NCBI GenBank assembly: GCA_951799445.1 | Contig: OX637288.1 | Span: 31,661,288-31,725,287, forward strand | DNA: 64,000 nucleotides | Direction: 5' to 3' | Source: Pseudisothecium myosuroides | Lineage: Eukaryota; Streptophyta; Bryopsida; Hypnales; Lembophyllaceae | Shown: positions 10,530 to 21,050 of the stretch, in pieces | How positions within the stretch are numbered: position 1 is the stretch's first letter | Layout: the number at the start of each line of letters is the position of its first letter | Program-made: the position numbers and the translations under genes | The notes under the pieces: generated by a model | The model's database searches: none | Told to the model about the DNA's origin: nothing | Seen by the model: the letters and a program-made list of their open reading frames with translations, nothing else

Positions 10530-13500
10530 GAATTGCATTAGTTTGAACTAACATCATATAATCCAAGTCGAGTGTTCGAAGCAACCTCGGCTAGTGAGGG
10601 CAGGACTATAACCATATATGTCTCCTTACTCAAGCCTTTAGATGAATTAATAAGCACAGACTTAAAACTCTTAGGCCCTAAAGTGATGCACATGGGCCAA
10701 TAAATAGACAATGGATGACTTCATAGATTACTACAGAGATGAAGAATGCACTTGTTGGTTCAAAAATCAAGATCATTTTTGGCAAAGTAGCTTGGTGATA
10801 GGTCTTGTCCTTGTAGGATTAACTTTGGAAGGATGCCACCTCCGTGATAGGTACTCCATCAAAAGCGATTCAATTTTTGAACCAATAGGTGCATTCTATG
10901 TTTCTACAATAATTAAGCAAATCATCCATTAGAAACTTATTATCCTCAGCATCATTCCAAGGTCAAGTGAGTAGAATGACTTAGCATAGTGCACCACCTC
11001 TCTAGCATCATTTAGTTCGAAGAATTGTGTAGGGAGGCTCCAGAGTTGACATTATCTTGACATTATCTGATAGCTGATTTTCATCGGTATTCTGTAGCGA
11101 AGCGGCCTTCCAACCCATGGAGCATGTCGGATTCAGTCCAGAACAGGCTCTACCAAATCAACCCATGGACTATCGTTGCCCACAACTGCTGCCCATTGTT
11201 TGTGTTTCCATGGCTGCAAATCGAAGAGGACAGGATTGTGCAACTGCTTTCAAAACATCATCACCAGCAAGAGCTTAACGGCTTTCAAGTTTCGAAAGCC
11301 AACCTCCTTGGGGAAGCTATTGCAGAATGCAGCATCGATTCCAATTCTCATTATGTGCAGGATTGCACGGACTATGAATTTCATGTACCTCTTCTTGCAA
11401 GAATCTGGGCTACTATTAAATCACGGGACAGTTAAGTTTCTTTGCCATCTTGTACATGATGTTTACTGGTTTCATGTTTTAGTTTCAAATTTCTGGGACT
11501 TTCAATCTGAAAATTTGCAGCACCAACAAAAGTATAGCAAACTTGGAATTAGTGTGAACCTAAGCTAAGGTAGAATAAATTGTTAGAATAAGCGTTTCAG
11601 TGTCTCCTTGGCAGCCACAACTCTAGAATTGTGTTAAGTTGGATTAGCAAATTGTAGTCAAAGGTGTTGTAGATAGAATCAGAATTTTATGCTGCTTAGA
11701 GAACATGTATAAAATTTGAAAGTTGCATGTTGTAAGCTTCTATAGTCAATCTTAGACTTCATAGGAAAAAACAAGTTTGAAATCCTAAACCACCAAAAAG
11801 AGATGCCTCAATGATCAAGAAGGAGCTTAATGAAGTAGTGCCATAATAAGGTACGATTTTGGCAACATTTTGTTGAAATTTTCTCAGTTGGGTAAGGATT
11901 CAATTTTCAATTTTCAAGGTAGTCTAAGAGGAACATCAATCTATGTTCCTTGTTCCAATTCTACAAATGAGAGTTCCTTGTCAAATCCTTCTTTTGTTGG
12001 ATTGTAGAAGAAAAAATATTATGTGTAGGATTTAGAAATTTTGAATGTAAAGAGCAAAGTCCTAATTCTAATTCTTAGTTTTACATGTATGGTATTCTAT
12101 TGCAAAAGTAGGTCCCATAGCCAAATTTTTCATGTTTTAGGCAGTGTATGTTTAGACTTTGGAAAAGACAAATTGTACACAAAATGTACTAGCTACAAAG
12201 ATGACTTATTTTTCATGTTATTTTTCTCATATTATGTACACGACAATAGTTAAGACTTTGAGCAAGAGTTGGATTTAGCCAAAATAAATCCCAACTCTTG
12301 GTTCAAGTTTTGATTCATTAGAGTCAAAATTTTCAAAAAGCATTGCTATGTAGGCGTTTCTAAGCAAATCTAGACTAGTGATTTTGAGGATTTGAAACTT
12401 TACATATAAAGTATATATATATATTTGATTATATTATGCTACAAGTCCCAAATTTCATCTCAAGAGCAATTAAATTTTGAGAAGATAAAAAAACTTGAGA
12501 TTGGAATACAATGAAAACCATCTTCTAAGTTGTTATCTTATATGGACTAGTGAAGCTATTTACATTCACAAATATGAAGATGATGGATGAAACCTCAATT
12601 ATCCAATTACGTAAGTATACATCATTCTAAATATGGCAATTTCATCCATTCAAAAATATCTAGATTGATATTTGTTTCTCACACTACAACTCAACAAAAA
12701 AATCTCATCAAATTAGAAGCTTTAAAATTAAAGTAGGTATACTAATGAATATAGAATGATAGCATTATTTCATTTCAGTTGAGAAATGTGAGAAATGTGT
12801 ATAAATTCACCCACTTTGACACTCAAATTTATTTGTGATTCTTTCATAATTTTTCTTCTATTTTTACAAACAATCAACATTTACTTCAATTGGATATTGT
12901 ACCTTACCAACAGCTTAGGCATTCAAGTGCCTAATATTTAATTACAGTCCAAAAATAAGGTTAGGCAAGACTAAACTTTAATTTAGGATATTTAAGCAAC
13001 CATCCAAAATTGAACAAGGTATAGGCATCTTGCAAGGTTTAGATACTCCATTTAATGTTTCAAAGAGGATAAGAGGTTATCTATTCATAAAATGCATAGA
13101 ATTTTGAGACAAAATTGCCATAAATGGCCAACACATGTCCTTAGAGAAGGATATTGTGATTCCTCCTTAATCAATTGCAATTTCCAAATATTAGGTAAGA
13201 CATGGGGATACTTTTTTTTAAAATTAGGATGTAATATATTATTATAATTATTCTTTGCCAAAGCTACTAGTAAGGTATAGTATAGAGTAACCCTTTAAAG
13301 ACTAGTCATTTTAATTTCAAACAACGTATGAATGCAAACACACTACAAGCACACAAATTGTGATTTTTCATCAATTATTATGGTAGGTTCTTGTCTTAGT
13401 TCTTTAATAGATTTTGAAGACTTTGTTTTGCAAATATTTTATAACTCAAATCATATTGGTACACATCCAATGAAAAATCAATTTACAAACACTAAGACTT

Positions 13501-14635
13501 GCAAGCAAATTGGCAATCAGCTCATCCCTTTCTCCTTCAATATTTCTTATTCTATGCTCCAATCTTTGACTCAATAAAAATAATTGAATCCATTGGAGTT
13601 CAATTAGTCTAGGTAGGTGGAATGTACCCCATTTTTTGTATTAAATACAAATCATATTATAATATCATCCTTCTACACATTTTTTCATACAATAGTTTTT
13701 ATTGATTCATTCAACAACATCAAGATGAAACCATTTTGGTGCTTTTGCATTACAACATATTTTTGTTTTAGCTGATTGTTAAATACACTTCCTTACAAAA
13801 TTTCAACAAAAAAACACAACATAAATATTGGAGTTGAGCCATATAAATATTTTTTGTACATGTCCAATTTAAACCATTTCAATCGGCATTTTTTAAGTTG
13901 CATGATATTATTTAGGGAGATATCCTTTTGTGTGATTAAGGGAATCTAAGCTACCTCATCTTTTAAAGAATATATTTTCCAAGCTACATGGAATATCTTC
14001 AATTTGACAAAGAGCCTCCTACAAATTATAAACAATATTACAAAAACAACATACACCCTTCTATACTTATTAAACATAAAACATATGAATTAAAATTACT
14101 TTTTGTGGCCTTCTAAAATCAAGGTGACCTTACTTAGCCATTTCATACAATAAAAGAGGCTAATATTAGTTACAAGATCCCAAACACAACTTATTAGCAC
14201 AACCTGTGATGCTAGCCCATCTTTTTTGACACCATGACTCCATCATTTCAAATTGCATGGGCCAACTTGCATCATTTCAACATAAACCTCTACTTTTCGC
14301 CACATAGAAATAGTTAGTTTTGGCCAAGTTTTTTCCATTTAATCCTCTTAAAATATGGATGAAGTTGCCAATTTGGGATGAAAAAATGAATGAATATGAT
14401 CAGAAAGTATTTTTTGGTCCCAAAGATTGATAAATGTAGAAAGGCTAAGTGCTTCATCAAATTAGAAGCAATTGTCACTTCTTTGGCAATTTCTCTAAAA
14501 AGAAGAAGAGGGGAGGGGATGTTTGCAACTGCTAAGGCAGTTTAAGCCTACCTTATCAATGATAATAATAGGTAGATATTTCAAGGTGGAACATGTCACT
14601 CAATCCAAGATAAGGGACGCATTTAGAACACGGTC
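10530..14635 (+). repeat. Duplicated non-coding block 1 (3' part)
   Basis: This aligns with 21051-26405 in the same orientation. Anchors: 10535 with 20680/21050, 11150-11260 with 21640-21750 (including CATGGACTATCGTTGCC), 11570 with 22745, 12040 with 23240, 12500 with 24690, 13300 with 25060, 14600 with 26380. Open frames inside (such as 11124-11435 and 11176-11568) are not conserved as protein in block 2. I read it as non-coding duplicated flank with separate insertions in each copy. Confidence 0.75.
12894..13284. mobile_element. DNA element present in block 1 only
   Basis: Block 1 holds about 390 bases here that are absent at the matching site in block 2 (about 25039-25050, ACTTCAATTGACCATAGATT). 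The insert begins TATTGTACCTTAC and ends GTAAGGTATAGTATA, imperfect inverted termini, and ATA borders both sides. No coding capacity. It is a non-autonomous DNA element, possibly a distant relative of the AGGTRG family since AGGTA lies near its ends. Confidence 0.65.
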
Positions 14636-14644
14636 AGTTTATAG

Positions 14645-14954
14645 ACCTCCTACCTTAGTGCTAAGTCCCGGCTTCTGACACGATTATCGGATGGACAACG
14701 TTTTGTGCTAGAGGTTGATCTTATTTCAGCATATCGAGCATATTTTGCAGCTATTGAAGATGGTTCACACCCACCATCGAAGGTTTCGTGTTCCGCTGAT
14801 GAATGCTTCGAATACAAAATTCTGACCGTGGTTAATTAAAGAAGCCTCGCTTGATGTCAATAAGGGGGTTACAGAGCCGGGTTATAATCAAAGTATGGAT
14901 ATAATGGAGAAAAAAGCTCGAAGCCTTGGTGGAAACACCCTTGGAAATGCTTGA
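14645..14954 (+). pseudogene. Coding-like relic in the inter-block spacer
   Basis: An open stretch 14645-14839 encodes a protein-like sequence (FVLEVDLISAYRAYFAAIED, then SADECFEYKILTVVN, stop). A second stretch shifted by one base, open from 14826, continues to a stop at 14952-14954 (VTEPGYNQSMDIMEKKARS). The composition is clearly less AT-rich than the surroundings. I do not recognise the family. Two frames and no start suggest a frameshifted gene fragment rather than a working gene, but an unrecognised exon is possible. Confidence 0.35.
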
Positions 14955-15006
14955 TCGAGAGACCTAAAGCAGTGAGAGATTCAGTTCGGAACGAATATGT
15001 GCGAAT

Positions 15007-15195
15007 TCACCAGTTCAAGATAAGCTGTCCTTCTCTGGAACAGGACATGGTTTCTCCCGCTCTGACTTGACTTGGAAGCCTTGGCTTCAAAGTGGCAAGC
15101 ATGACCTTGTGTAGATTTTCAACAGGGTCGGTATGAAGTAGAAATTTCATTGGTTTGGGAGTGTGAAATCTTAGAGAAATCTCTACTACTACCAA
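15007..15195 (-). pseudogene. Possible gene fragment, 62 codons
   Basis: Minus-strand open frame with protein-like composition (LLHTDPVENLHKVMLATLKP, then SQVRAGETMSCSREGQLILN). Family not recognised. It lies among other decayed coding pieces of the 14.6-17.0 kb spacer, on the strand opposite to the neighbouring relic. It may be an exon fragment carried by a transposon. Confidence 0.3.
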
Positions 15196-15333
15196 CCGAT
15201 ATTAATTTAGTGAGTGCGGATTCACCTAACATAATCTAAATATAGGAGACTTTTGCCTTTGTGGCATGTTTTGATTGGTTAGGCAATCAAAGAAGTCAAA
15301 TAGCTCAACTCTTTTACATTGACATTATCCAAT

Positions 15334-15451
15334 AATTGCAAAGTAAGCCAAGTCATCAAAAATAATTGCTGGTTAGTACCAACCTTGCTGCCTATGGCTG
15401 CGTAGGTCCTAACCAGCGATTATTTTTGATAACTTTGCTTGCTTTGCAATT
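15334..15451. mobile_element. Hairpin mini-element, copy 1
   Basis: Two 47-base arms (15334-15380 and 15405-15451) pair with about seven mismatches around a 24-base loop. The right arm and its flank (reverse-complement GGACTAGGTAAT, then AGCA and AATAATCGC blocks) resemble the left arm of the hairpin at 45226-45354, so this is a small family of foldback elements. A young microRNA-type precursor is an alternative reading, because size and stem quality fall in that range. Confidence 0.7.
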
Positions 15452-15649
15452 ACCTAGTCCATAACTACTATATAGGACAGTAGTATCTATCTGGAACAAA
15501 TTATCATCCACATAGGCAAAGTGGATGGATGCTTGATAAACATACTTTTGCAGCATGCGAAGTCACAGAAAATTCTTTGCAGAGTAGCTAATACTTGACA
15601 AGGCTTGATAGGTTCGTTAACCTTTAAACGCCGAAGGGGTGACCCTCGA

Positions 15650-15832
15650 AATCATCCTTTTCTATTACCGTGTGAATCATTAGACTCCAAAATTGCAAAA
15701 GCACTCATTGCAAGTCAAACTATTGTAGAAGATCTTCCCTTTCCACAACAAATTTCGAGGATGAATAGTTGCACTTTTATCCTATACAGTTTGATTCCTT
15801 GTCTTCCATTGGACACAAAACGTCCGCCTTGA
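15650..15832 (+). repeat. Dispersed repeat R2, copy 1
   Basis: This shares the order GTGTGAATCAT, CACTCATTG(G/C)A, a GTCAAACTA block, ACTTTTATCCTATA and CATTGGACAC with 58190-58400 and 60268-60480, and in reverse with 22440-22575. The plus-strand open frame 15605-15832 is only the repeat read through and is not conserved elsewhere. Confidence 0.65.
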
Positions 15833-15899
15833 TGTTCAAGGGTTAAACACCGCTAAACACAGTATCCGTGGTCCAATATAGTCAATGTAAGTAACTTAA

Positions 15900-16130
15900 T
15901 TGTATGTCTTGAAATGTAATCGTTGCATCTGCAAATGTATGTTTGCTCCATTAGCTATCAAATATACGACGTCGCCAACTCTCAGGGATAAAAATGTGCA
16001 TGAGATAGATGTGTATGCAAAATACCTCCATAATATATATCCACTTCAAATAAGCCGTCGTTCTTGTTCCTCCAGAGATGAAGCACCTTCGGTGTTTGAA
16101 GTTTTGTCAAACCCCATTAAAAGACAGTAA
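15900..16130 (+). other. Open frame of unknown status, 76 codons
   Basis: Plus-strand open frame with a fairly protein-like second half (RDKNVHEIDVYAKYLHNIYP, then SSRDEAPSVFEVLSNPIKRQ). No family recognised. It lies in the relic-rich spacer between the duplicated blocks, so it may be another decayed or captured exon. Confidence 0.25.
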
Positions 16131-16152
16131 AGCTCACACATTAGACAAAACT

Positions 16153-16465
16153 CTAAAGAGGGGAACTAACTTGTCGTTGAGCTTTCCGTTTTCTCTTGCT
16201 GAGAGACTTAAGGAAATATCCAATCAGTTGAGAATACGTTTGATGATCCATAGCTTGTCCTTCCATGAACATTCCTAGAATGAGTCTGGCAAGCAACAAG
16301 AAACTCAAAAAACTCAAACACTGAAGGATCCGTCTCAATCTCTGCTTCATCATCAAGGTTCTTGAACTCAACCAACTCTTCCAATAGCTTTGGTCGCAGG
16401 TCCCCTTCAATGAAAACATCGATTACCGCTCCGTAGGTTACTAATTCATCAAGAGTATAAACTTA
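16153..16465 (-). pseudogene. Frameshifted gene fragment
   Basis: On the minus strand the frame open from 16462 to 16208 reads like genuine protein: LDELVTYGAVIDVFIEGDLR, then PKLLEELVEFKNLDDEAEIE, FEFFEFLVACQTHSRN. Near 16270 the protein-like character moves to another frame (LGMFMEGQAMDHQTYSQLIG, YFLKSLSKRKRKAQRQ, stop at 16153). This pattern is what one frameshift, or an unspliced junction, would leave. The acidic, helix-rich character is clear but I do not recognise the family. Confidence 0.45.
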
Positions 16466-16542
16466 TAGCATTTTAAAATCAACTAGTGTGATTAACACTA
16501 AATTTCATTATTAGAGCACTGGCAATTATTGCAAATTGTAGG

Positions 16543-16975
16543 GTAACATTTTTCAAGAGATGCTCCGTTTTGTGCGCGCAAGCGGAGTTTTCGAGGTTGT
16601 GATTCCAAGATGGATTGATGGATGGTTTGAAATGAATTGGTGTTTGTCCAGTCGATTTCAGGAGCAATTGGAGAGAGCTCTCGCCGCGGTCGATGACACT
16701 CCGGCTTTGGAGGTAATTAAGGCCGGTGTGCAACCCTAGAATTCGGTCCACAGCATTTCTAATCCATTTTTCAATATTTCATTGCTTTGCACTGATAGGT
16801 TAGGTTGACTTCGTGTTTTTGTGCTCAGGATGGTCTTCATGTGAGATAGAATGTGAAAAGTTATGAATGTCCGGCAGCGAAAGGCGATGTCCAGTACCGT
16901 GGGTACGTGGAGGCTGTGGTGACGGTATCCGATGGAACTTTATGCAAATCTGCGATTTCGAATTTAGTACACTAA
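16543..16975 (+). pseudogene. Two-exon pseudogene with nonsense codon
   Basis: Exon piece 1 (16543-16713) is open after an acceptor-like TTGTAG and encodes EMLRFVRASGVFEVVIPRWI, then FQEQLERALAAVDDTPALE, ending GAG before GTAATT. A 115-base intron (16714-16828, ending GTGCTCAG) follows. Exon piece 2 (16829-16975) continues in phase 0: DGLHVR, a TAG at 16847-16849, then NVKSYECPAAKGDVQYRGYV, EAVVTVSDGT, stop TAA at 16973-16975. Reading continuity across a GT-AG intron argues strongly that this was a real gene; the in-frame TAG argues it is now dead, unless exon 2 starts further in. Family not recognised. Confidence 0.6.
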
Positions 16976-17040
16976 TACCGTCCGATATTCAGAAATCCTA
17001 AACCTTGCACAGTTGCAGACATCCTTCGTTTGAGTCACGG

Positions 17041-17925
17041 AACTAAGGAATCATCTTCTGGGAAGAAAAAAAGTCTCTCCAAGAATCGCTCCTAGGACTA
17101 CGCCAGAATAATAAGTGGATCCCTTGGGCTCGGCGTAGCATCTTCAGCTTACTGTAGAATGTACAGTACGCTACAGTGGAGTGACTCGGAAGGGAAGGGG
17201 TCCTTCTTCGACCTCTCACGCGTTTTCTTCTGCGACTAGACTGGGGTTGCTTGTCGGTGTGCATTTTCACTCTTTTCTAGCCTCGCCTAACTAAGTGGGC
17301 ATTCAGCCTTCCTTCTTCGCTTCTTTGTTGCTTTGATTGCAATCTGAGGTAGTGCTGCTGCGTTCTTGGGTGCTTCCATGGCGGACATTTAGAAACCTTG
17401 AAACCGCGCTTCTTTGCAAACTGGTCTTCTCGATTTGGGATGCATATGTCGGTTGTAAAGCTTATGCTTTCTTTGTGTTGGCACAGATCCGACACACGGG
17501 TGTTAATTTTGCACGAAGGCGTTGCAGAGCAGTTGACGAACAACTGGAAACTTCTCACTTGCAGGGTAACAGTTGCCTTGGGTTGTTCATGTTGAAGCCC
17601 ATGTAAGTACATCTTCTCTTTTCTACTACTTTAAGATCCATGGGTGTCGGATTTTCTTTTGAAAGCGAGGAGGTGTATCACATTGTCTGTTTTGATGGCT
17701 TGCTTTTGAATGCTCCTTGCTACATGAATATTGTGAAGTACAAGTGGATAGAGAATGTTTGGTTTGTCATGCTAGAATACGTTGTTGCTGTGGTGCAACA
17801 GTTCTTTCTGAAGGAGATATTGTTCGCATTTGCATCGAGGGTTGCCGAGCAGATAAGAAAAGGTGGATGAAAGTTTGAGTAGTGTTATGCAAGGTTCCTA
17901 TTGGAGTTGATTTGCACATGATGTA
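17041..17925 (+). repeat. Kinase 5' flanking segment, copy C
   Basis: Third copy of the upstream segment, directly before kinase gene 2. The join with block 1 begins at AAGGAATCATCTT (about 17045 against 4977). The best conserved residual frame is 17640-17870: VYHIVCFDGLLLNAPCYMNI, then VKYKWIENVWFVM, VQQFFLKEILFAFASRVAEQ, stop. The frame at 17337-17606 is also open. A GTAAGT donor-like site follows the second at about 17603. It may be a non-functional former N-terminal exon region or an untranslated leader. Confidence 0.6.
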
Positions 17926-18244
17926 AATCTCGTCTCTAAGTTTCTTCCTTTAATTTCGGACTGGTTCAAGCTACGCCATCAATTAGTATTTTTGTCTGGA
18001 GTTTGTTTTGCCAAAAGAATATCTCTTTGTTGCTATTCCTTTGAGTTCATCAGATGTGACGATATGCGGAGAGGAGTAACTTACATGAAGCGATCCTTGT
18101 ATGTTGTTTGAGCTCAATATTAAACTCCCAAGCATTGTTACTATGCTTGATTTGTATTTGAAACTTGGCCTTGGAGATTGATAGTGGAATCTTGGCAGTT
18201 CCTTGGAAGGAGCTTATTTCAATTTAGATTCCGAGCCAACAAAT

Positions 18245-20161
18245 ATGAGTACAATGGCGGCATGGAAAAGAGATATTGACCCTGCTTCTAAGACGGAGGA
18301 GATTTTCTTTGATAATGGAGATAGTTTGCCGGCACGTTTCAATGTTGACTCCAGAGACATCAAGGAAGGAAAAAAGATTGGAGAAGGCATTTGGACCGTG
18401 CGCGAAGCTGAGTGGCTGGGCCGCAAGGTTGCTGTGAAGAAGTTTGTTTCTGAGAGTACCTTTGGTAATGTTGGTGCGACTTCAAGAGAAGTGAATCGCA
18501 TGCTCAGTCTAAAGCACCCAAACGTTTTAAAGCTTTTGGGGTTCTATCTTACAACACAGAAAGACTTGGTTTTGGAATGCACCATGATCATGGAGTTGAT
18601 GGATTGTGACTTAGAGGATTATATTGGAAGGGGACCATTGTCAGATGACCAAGTGGTCTATGTTTTTGCTGAAGTTGCAAGGGGAATGAATCACATGCAC
18701 CAAAAGGGTTGTTTTCATCGAGATTTGAAACCCAAGAATGTACTGTTGAGAAAGTCGGTTGTGACTGGGTTCAATGTGGATGTGAAGATTGCAGATTTTG
18801 GAAGCTCGGAGCTCATGGGTGCGGGTGATATCAACCGAACTGCTGGCACTATGGGATACAAAGCCCCAGAGCAATTTGACTCTGAATCGAGGTTGTTTCC
18901 TGATAAGGTGGATGTATTTGGATTTGGGGCGTTGTGCTTCAAGATTTTGACAGGGAAGAAACCTTATGAAAGCCGTATGAATGTGAGAGAAGCCATTAAG
19001 CAACTTGACAAAGTAGCAATTTCTCAACGAAAGTTAACTGAAGATGTTGTTCAGATGATTTGGGAATGCTTGGATGCAAATCCAAAATCGAGGCCAAATT
19101 TTGAGAAGATCTCTCGCATCTTGGATTGTACTCTTTTGGCGATTCGAGAGAAGATGGCTCGACCATTGCCACCATCAACTAGTGCTTCTTCACACTCGAA
19201 GGAGTCTATGTCAAAGGGGGTTCAAGATCATGATCATTTGGAGAGCGTTTTGCACAGCGTGGGGCTTTCCAAGAAGCATGCGAATCATTTCATTCCTTCT
19301 GAAGAGCTCTTGGTGATTGGGCTAATAACAGAAGGGGATTGGGGACCTATATATAAAGTAGAATGGAAAGGGATCTTGTATGCACAAAAAATATTTCATA
19401 GGGCTCATGATTCTCTTGTTTGTTCTCCATTTTTCTATTCCTCTACAGGAGAAAACTCTTTCGAAACTATTCCCAAGCTCTTCCACAAGAACATTGTGAC
19501 ATTCATGGGATACTCTGTGACCTTGAATTATGAAATATCTATTATTATGGAGTTGCAAGCAATGAACCTTTCTATGGCTTTGGGCTCTCAAAGATTTGGA
19601 GGAGAGAACCCACATTTGGATATGAAGAAAAGGTGGATGATAGTGAGGGAGATTGCGGAAGGAATGAAATATTTACATGACCAAGGGGTCGTGCACGGAG
19701 ACCTCAAGCCTTCCAATGTAGTGGTCTCTACATTGGAAACTGATAATATGGTTGTCAAGCTTATCGACTTTGCCAATGCTCCTATAGTCTTCACTCATCC
19801 ATATGCCGCACCTGAAATTCTAAAGAATAGAGGGTGGAGTACAACAATGGACTTTGATGCAAAGAAGGTAGATGTTTATAGTTTTGGCATTCTTTGTCAG
19901 GAGGTACTAGGTGGAGCTCCACTTTTTGAAGACTATCACCCAACAAAATATAGGGACGCAATTTTAATGGGAAAAAGGCCACCAATACCAATTGAAACAA
20001 GTCCGGAAATGAAGTGTCTTATTAAAAGTTGTTGGAATGGAGACCCACGGAGAAGGCCCACCTTCTCTGAAGTCTATAAGAGGTTGTCAAGAAATCCACA
20101 TTATCACTCTTATCTAGGACATACTTTTCGAGATCATTTTGTAGTAAGATGTTTTTTCTAA
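18245..20161 (+). CDS. Tandem kinase-pseudokinase protein, copy 2
   Basis: 638-residue paralogue of the protein at 7352-9202, in one intronless frame. Domain 1 is nearly identical: IGEGIWTV, VAVKK (Lys65), HRDLKPKN (158-165), DFG (184-186), and an activation segment ending GYKAPE. Domain 2 has diverged further: the glycine loop reads TEGDWG (the first glycine of GxGxxG is lost), AQK lysine 382 is kept, HGDLKPSN stands at about 484 and DFA at about 508, so ATP binding is doubtful. The C-terminus runs about 19 residues past the copy 1 stop (ending FRDHFVVRCFF), because the TAG after HY is not shared. The chosen start, MSTMAAWKRDIDPASKTEE, is the first methionine of the region shared with copy 1. 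Substrate and partners are unknown; a signalling or immune role is inference from plant tandem kinases. Confidence 0.88.
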   Translation: MSTMAAWKRDIDPASKTEEIFFDNGDSLPARFNVDSRDIKEGKKIGEGIWTVREAEWLGRKVAVKKFVSESTFGNVGATSREVNRMLSLKHPNVLKLLGFYLTTQKDLVLECTMIMELMDCDLEDYIGRGPLSDDQVVYVFAEVARGMNHMHQKGCFHRDLKPKNVLLRKSVVTGFNVDVKIADFGSSELMGAGDINRTAGTMGYKAPEQFDSESRLFPDKVDVFGFGALCFKILTGKKPYESRMNVREAIKQLDKVAISQRKLTEDVVQMIWECLDANPKSRPNFEKISRILDCTLLAIREKMARPLPPSTSASSHSKESMSKGVQDHDHLESVLHSVGLSKKHANHFIPSEELLVIGLITEGDWGPIYKVEWKGILYAQKIFHRAHDSLVCSPFFYSSTGENSFETIPKLFHKNIVTFMGYSVTLNYEISIIMELQAMNLSMALGSQRFGGENPHLDMKKRWMIVREIAEGMKYLHDQGVVHGDLKPSNVVVSTLETDNMVVKLIDFANAPIVFTHPYAAPEILKNRGWSTTMDFDAKKVDVYSFGILCQEVLGGAPLFEDYHPTKYRDAILMGKRPPIPIETSPEMKCLIKSCWNGDPRRRPTFSEVYKRLSRNPHYHSYLGHTFRDHFVVRCFF

Positions 20162-20539
20162 CAATCTATCGTGGAAGTTTTTTGATTTGGATACTTTGAT
20201 CCATGTAAATTTATTTAGTATTGCTAAACTATTCATATTTTGAAAACTAATTTGAAATATACTCCAAATTTGAATATTGAAGTTTACTTGTCTATAGTCT
20301 ATGTTATGTGTCAGAATTTGTTTTAAAATCCTTTGGTGACAATTGATCATGTTGTTGCAAAGTATTTGTCTCAAATGGTGTTCAATTGGATGTTTGTTAG
20401 TTGGACACATTTTACAAAGTAAATCTTTGACAACTATTTCTTGGAGGTCCATTCTTATTATCTGTATAGTGTACTTGATCTTCAATTGCCGTAGTCAATC
20501 AAATGATTACTTATTTGAGATTATGTCCAAAGTGATGGT
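20162..20539. other. 3' flank of kinase gene 2
   Basis: AT-rich, with no supported gene. It differs from the matching place after kinase 1, where extra sequence is present. Homology with block 1 resumes at about 20540 (block 1 about 10140). Confidence 0.4.
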
Positions 20540-20686
20540 TTTGGTTTGTTTCTATTCTATTTGAATTCACCTTGTTTAGTGCATCTAAGTTCCTACAATC
20601 ACATGTAGAACTTTTTGGTTTCTCATAATTCATCAATTGTATAGTGATTTTAAGATAAATTTTATTAGTAGGCCAAGAATTGCACT

Positions 20687-21050
20687 ACAATAGAACTTGT
20701 CGTAGTTCATCTTCTCTTATTGCGTAATTGTCAAGTATGTAGATAGTAGGTGGGTTCAATTTCAAATGAGTTGGTCCTACAGTAATACTCCAAACTCGCA
20801 ATATAAGAAACCCACATTTTTTTTACAGATTTCTTTGGACATCCACCTGTTACATTTGACATTGTTAATATAAAAAAAAGTGGATGTCCAAAGAAATCCT
20901 TAAAAAAAATGTGGGATTCTTATAGTGCTCAGAATAAGTGAATTACTCCAATAGACTTAAATAAACCTAGCCTCTCTAAATGCATATTCTCTCTATGTGC
21001 AATACCTAATAGCCAATCCTAGCACCATACACTAAGACAAGTTCTATTGT
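20687..21050. mobile_element. MITE with TA duplication and verified empty site
   Basis: Terminal inverted repeats ACAATAGAACTTGT and ACAAGTTCTATTGT flank about 365 bases, with TA on both outer sides. Block 1 at about 10535-10560 lacks the element and has a single TA at the same position (AATTGCATTAGTTTGAAC), so the insertion and its TA duplication can be read directly. An inner hairpin also exists: TATAAGAAACCCACATTTT near 20800 pairs with the mirror stretch ending near 20920, a stem of about 45 bases. Non-coding. Confidence 0.88.
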
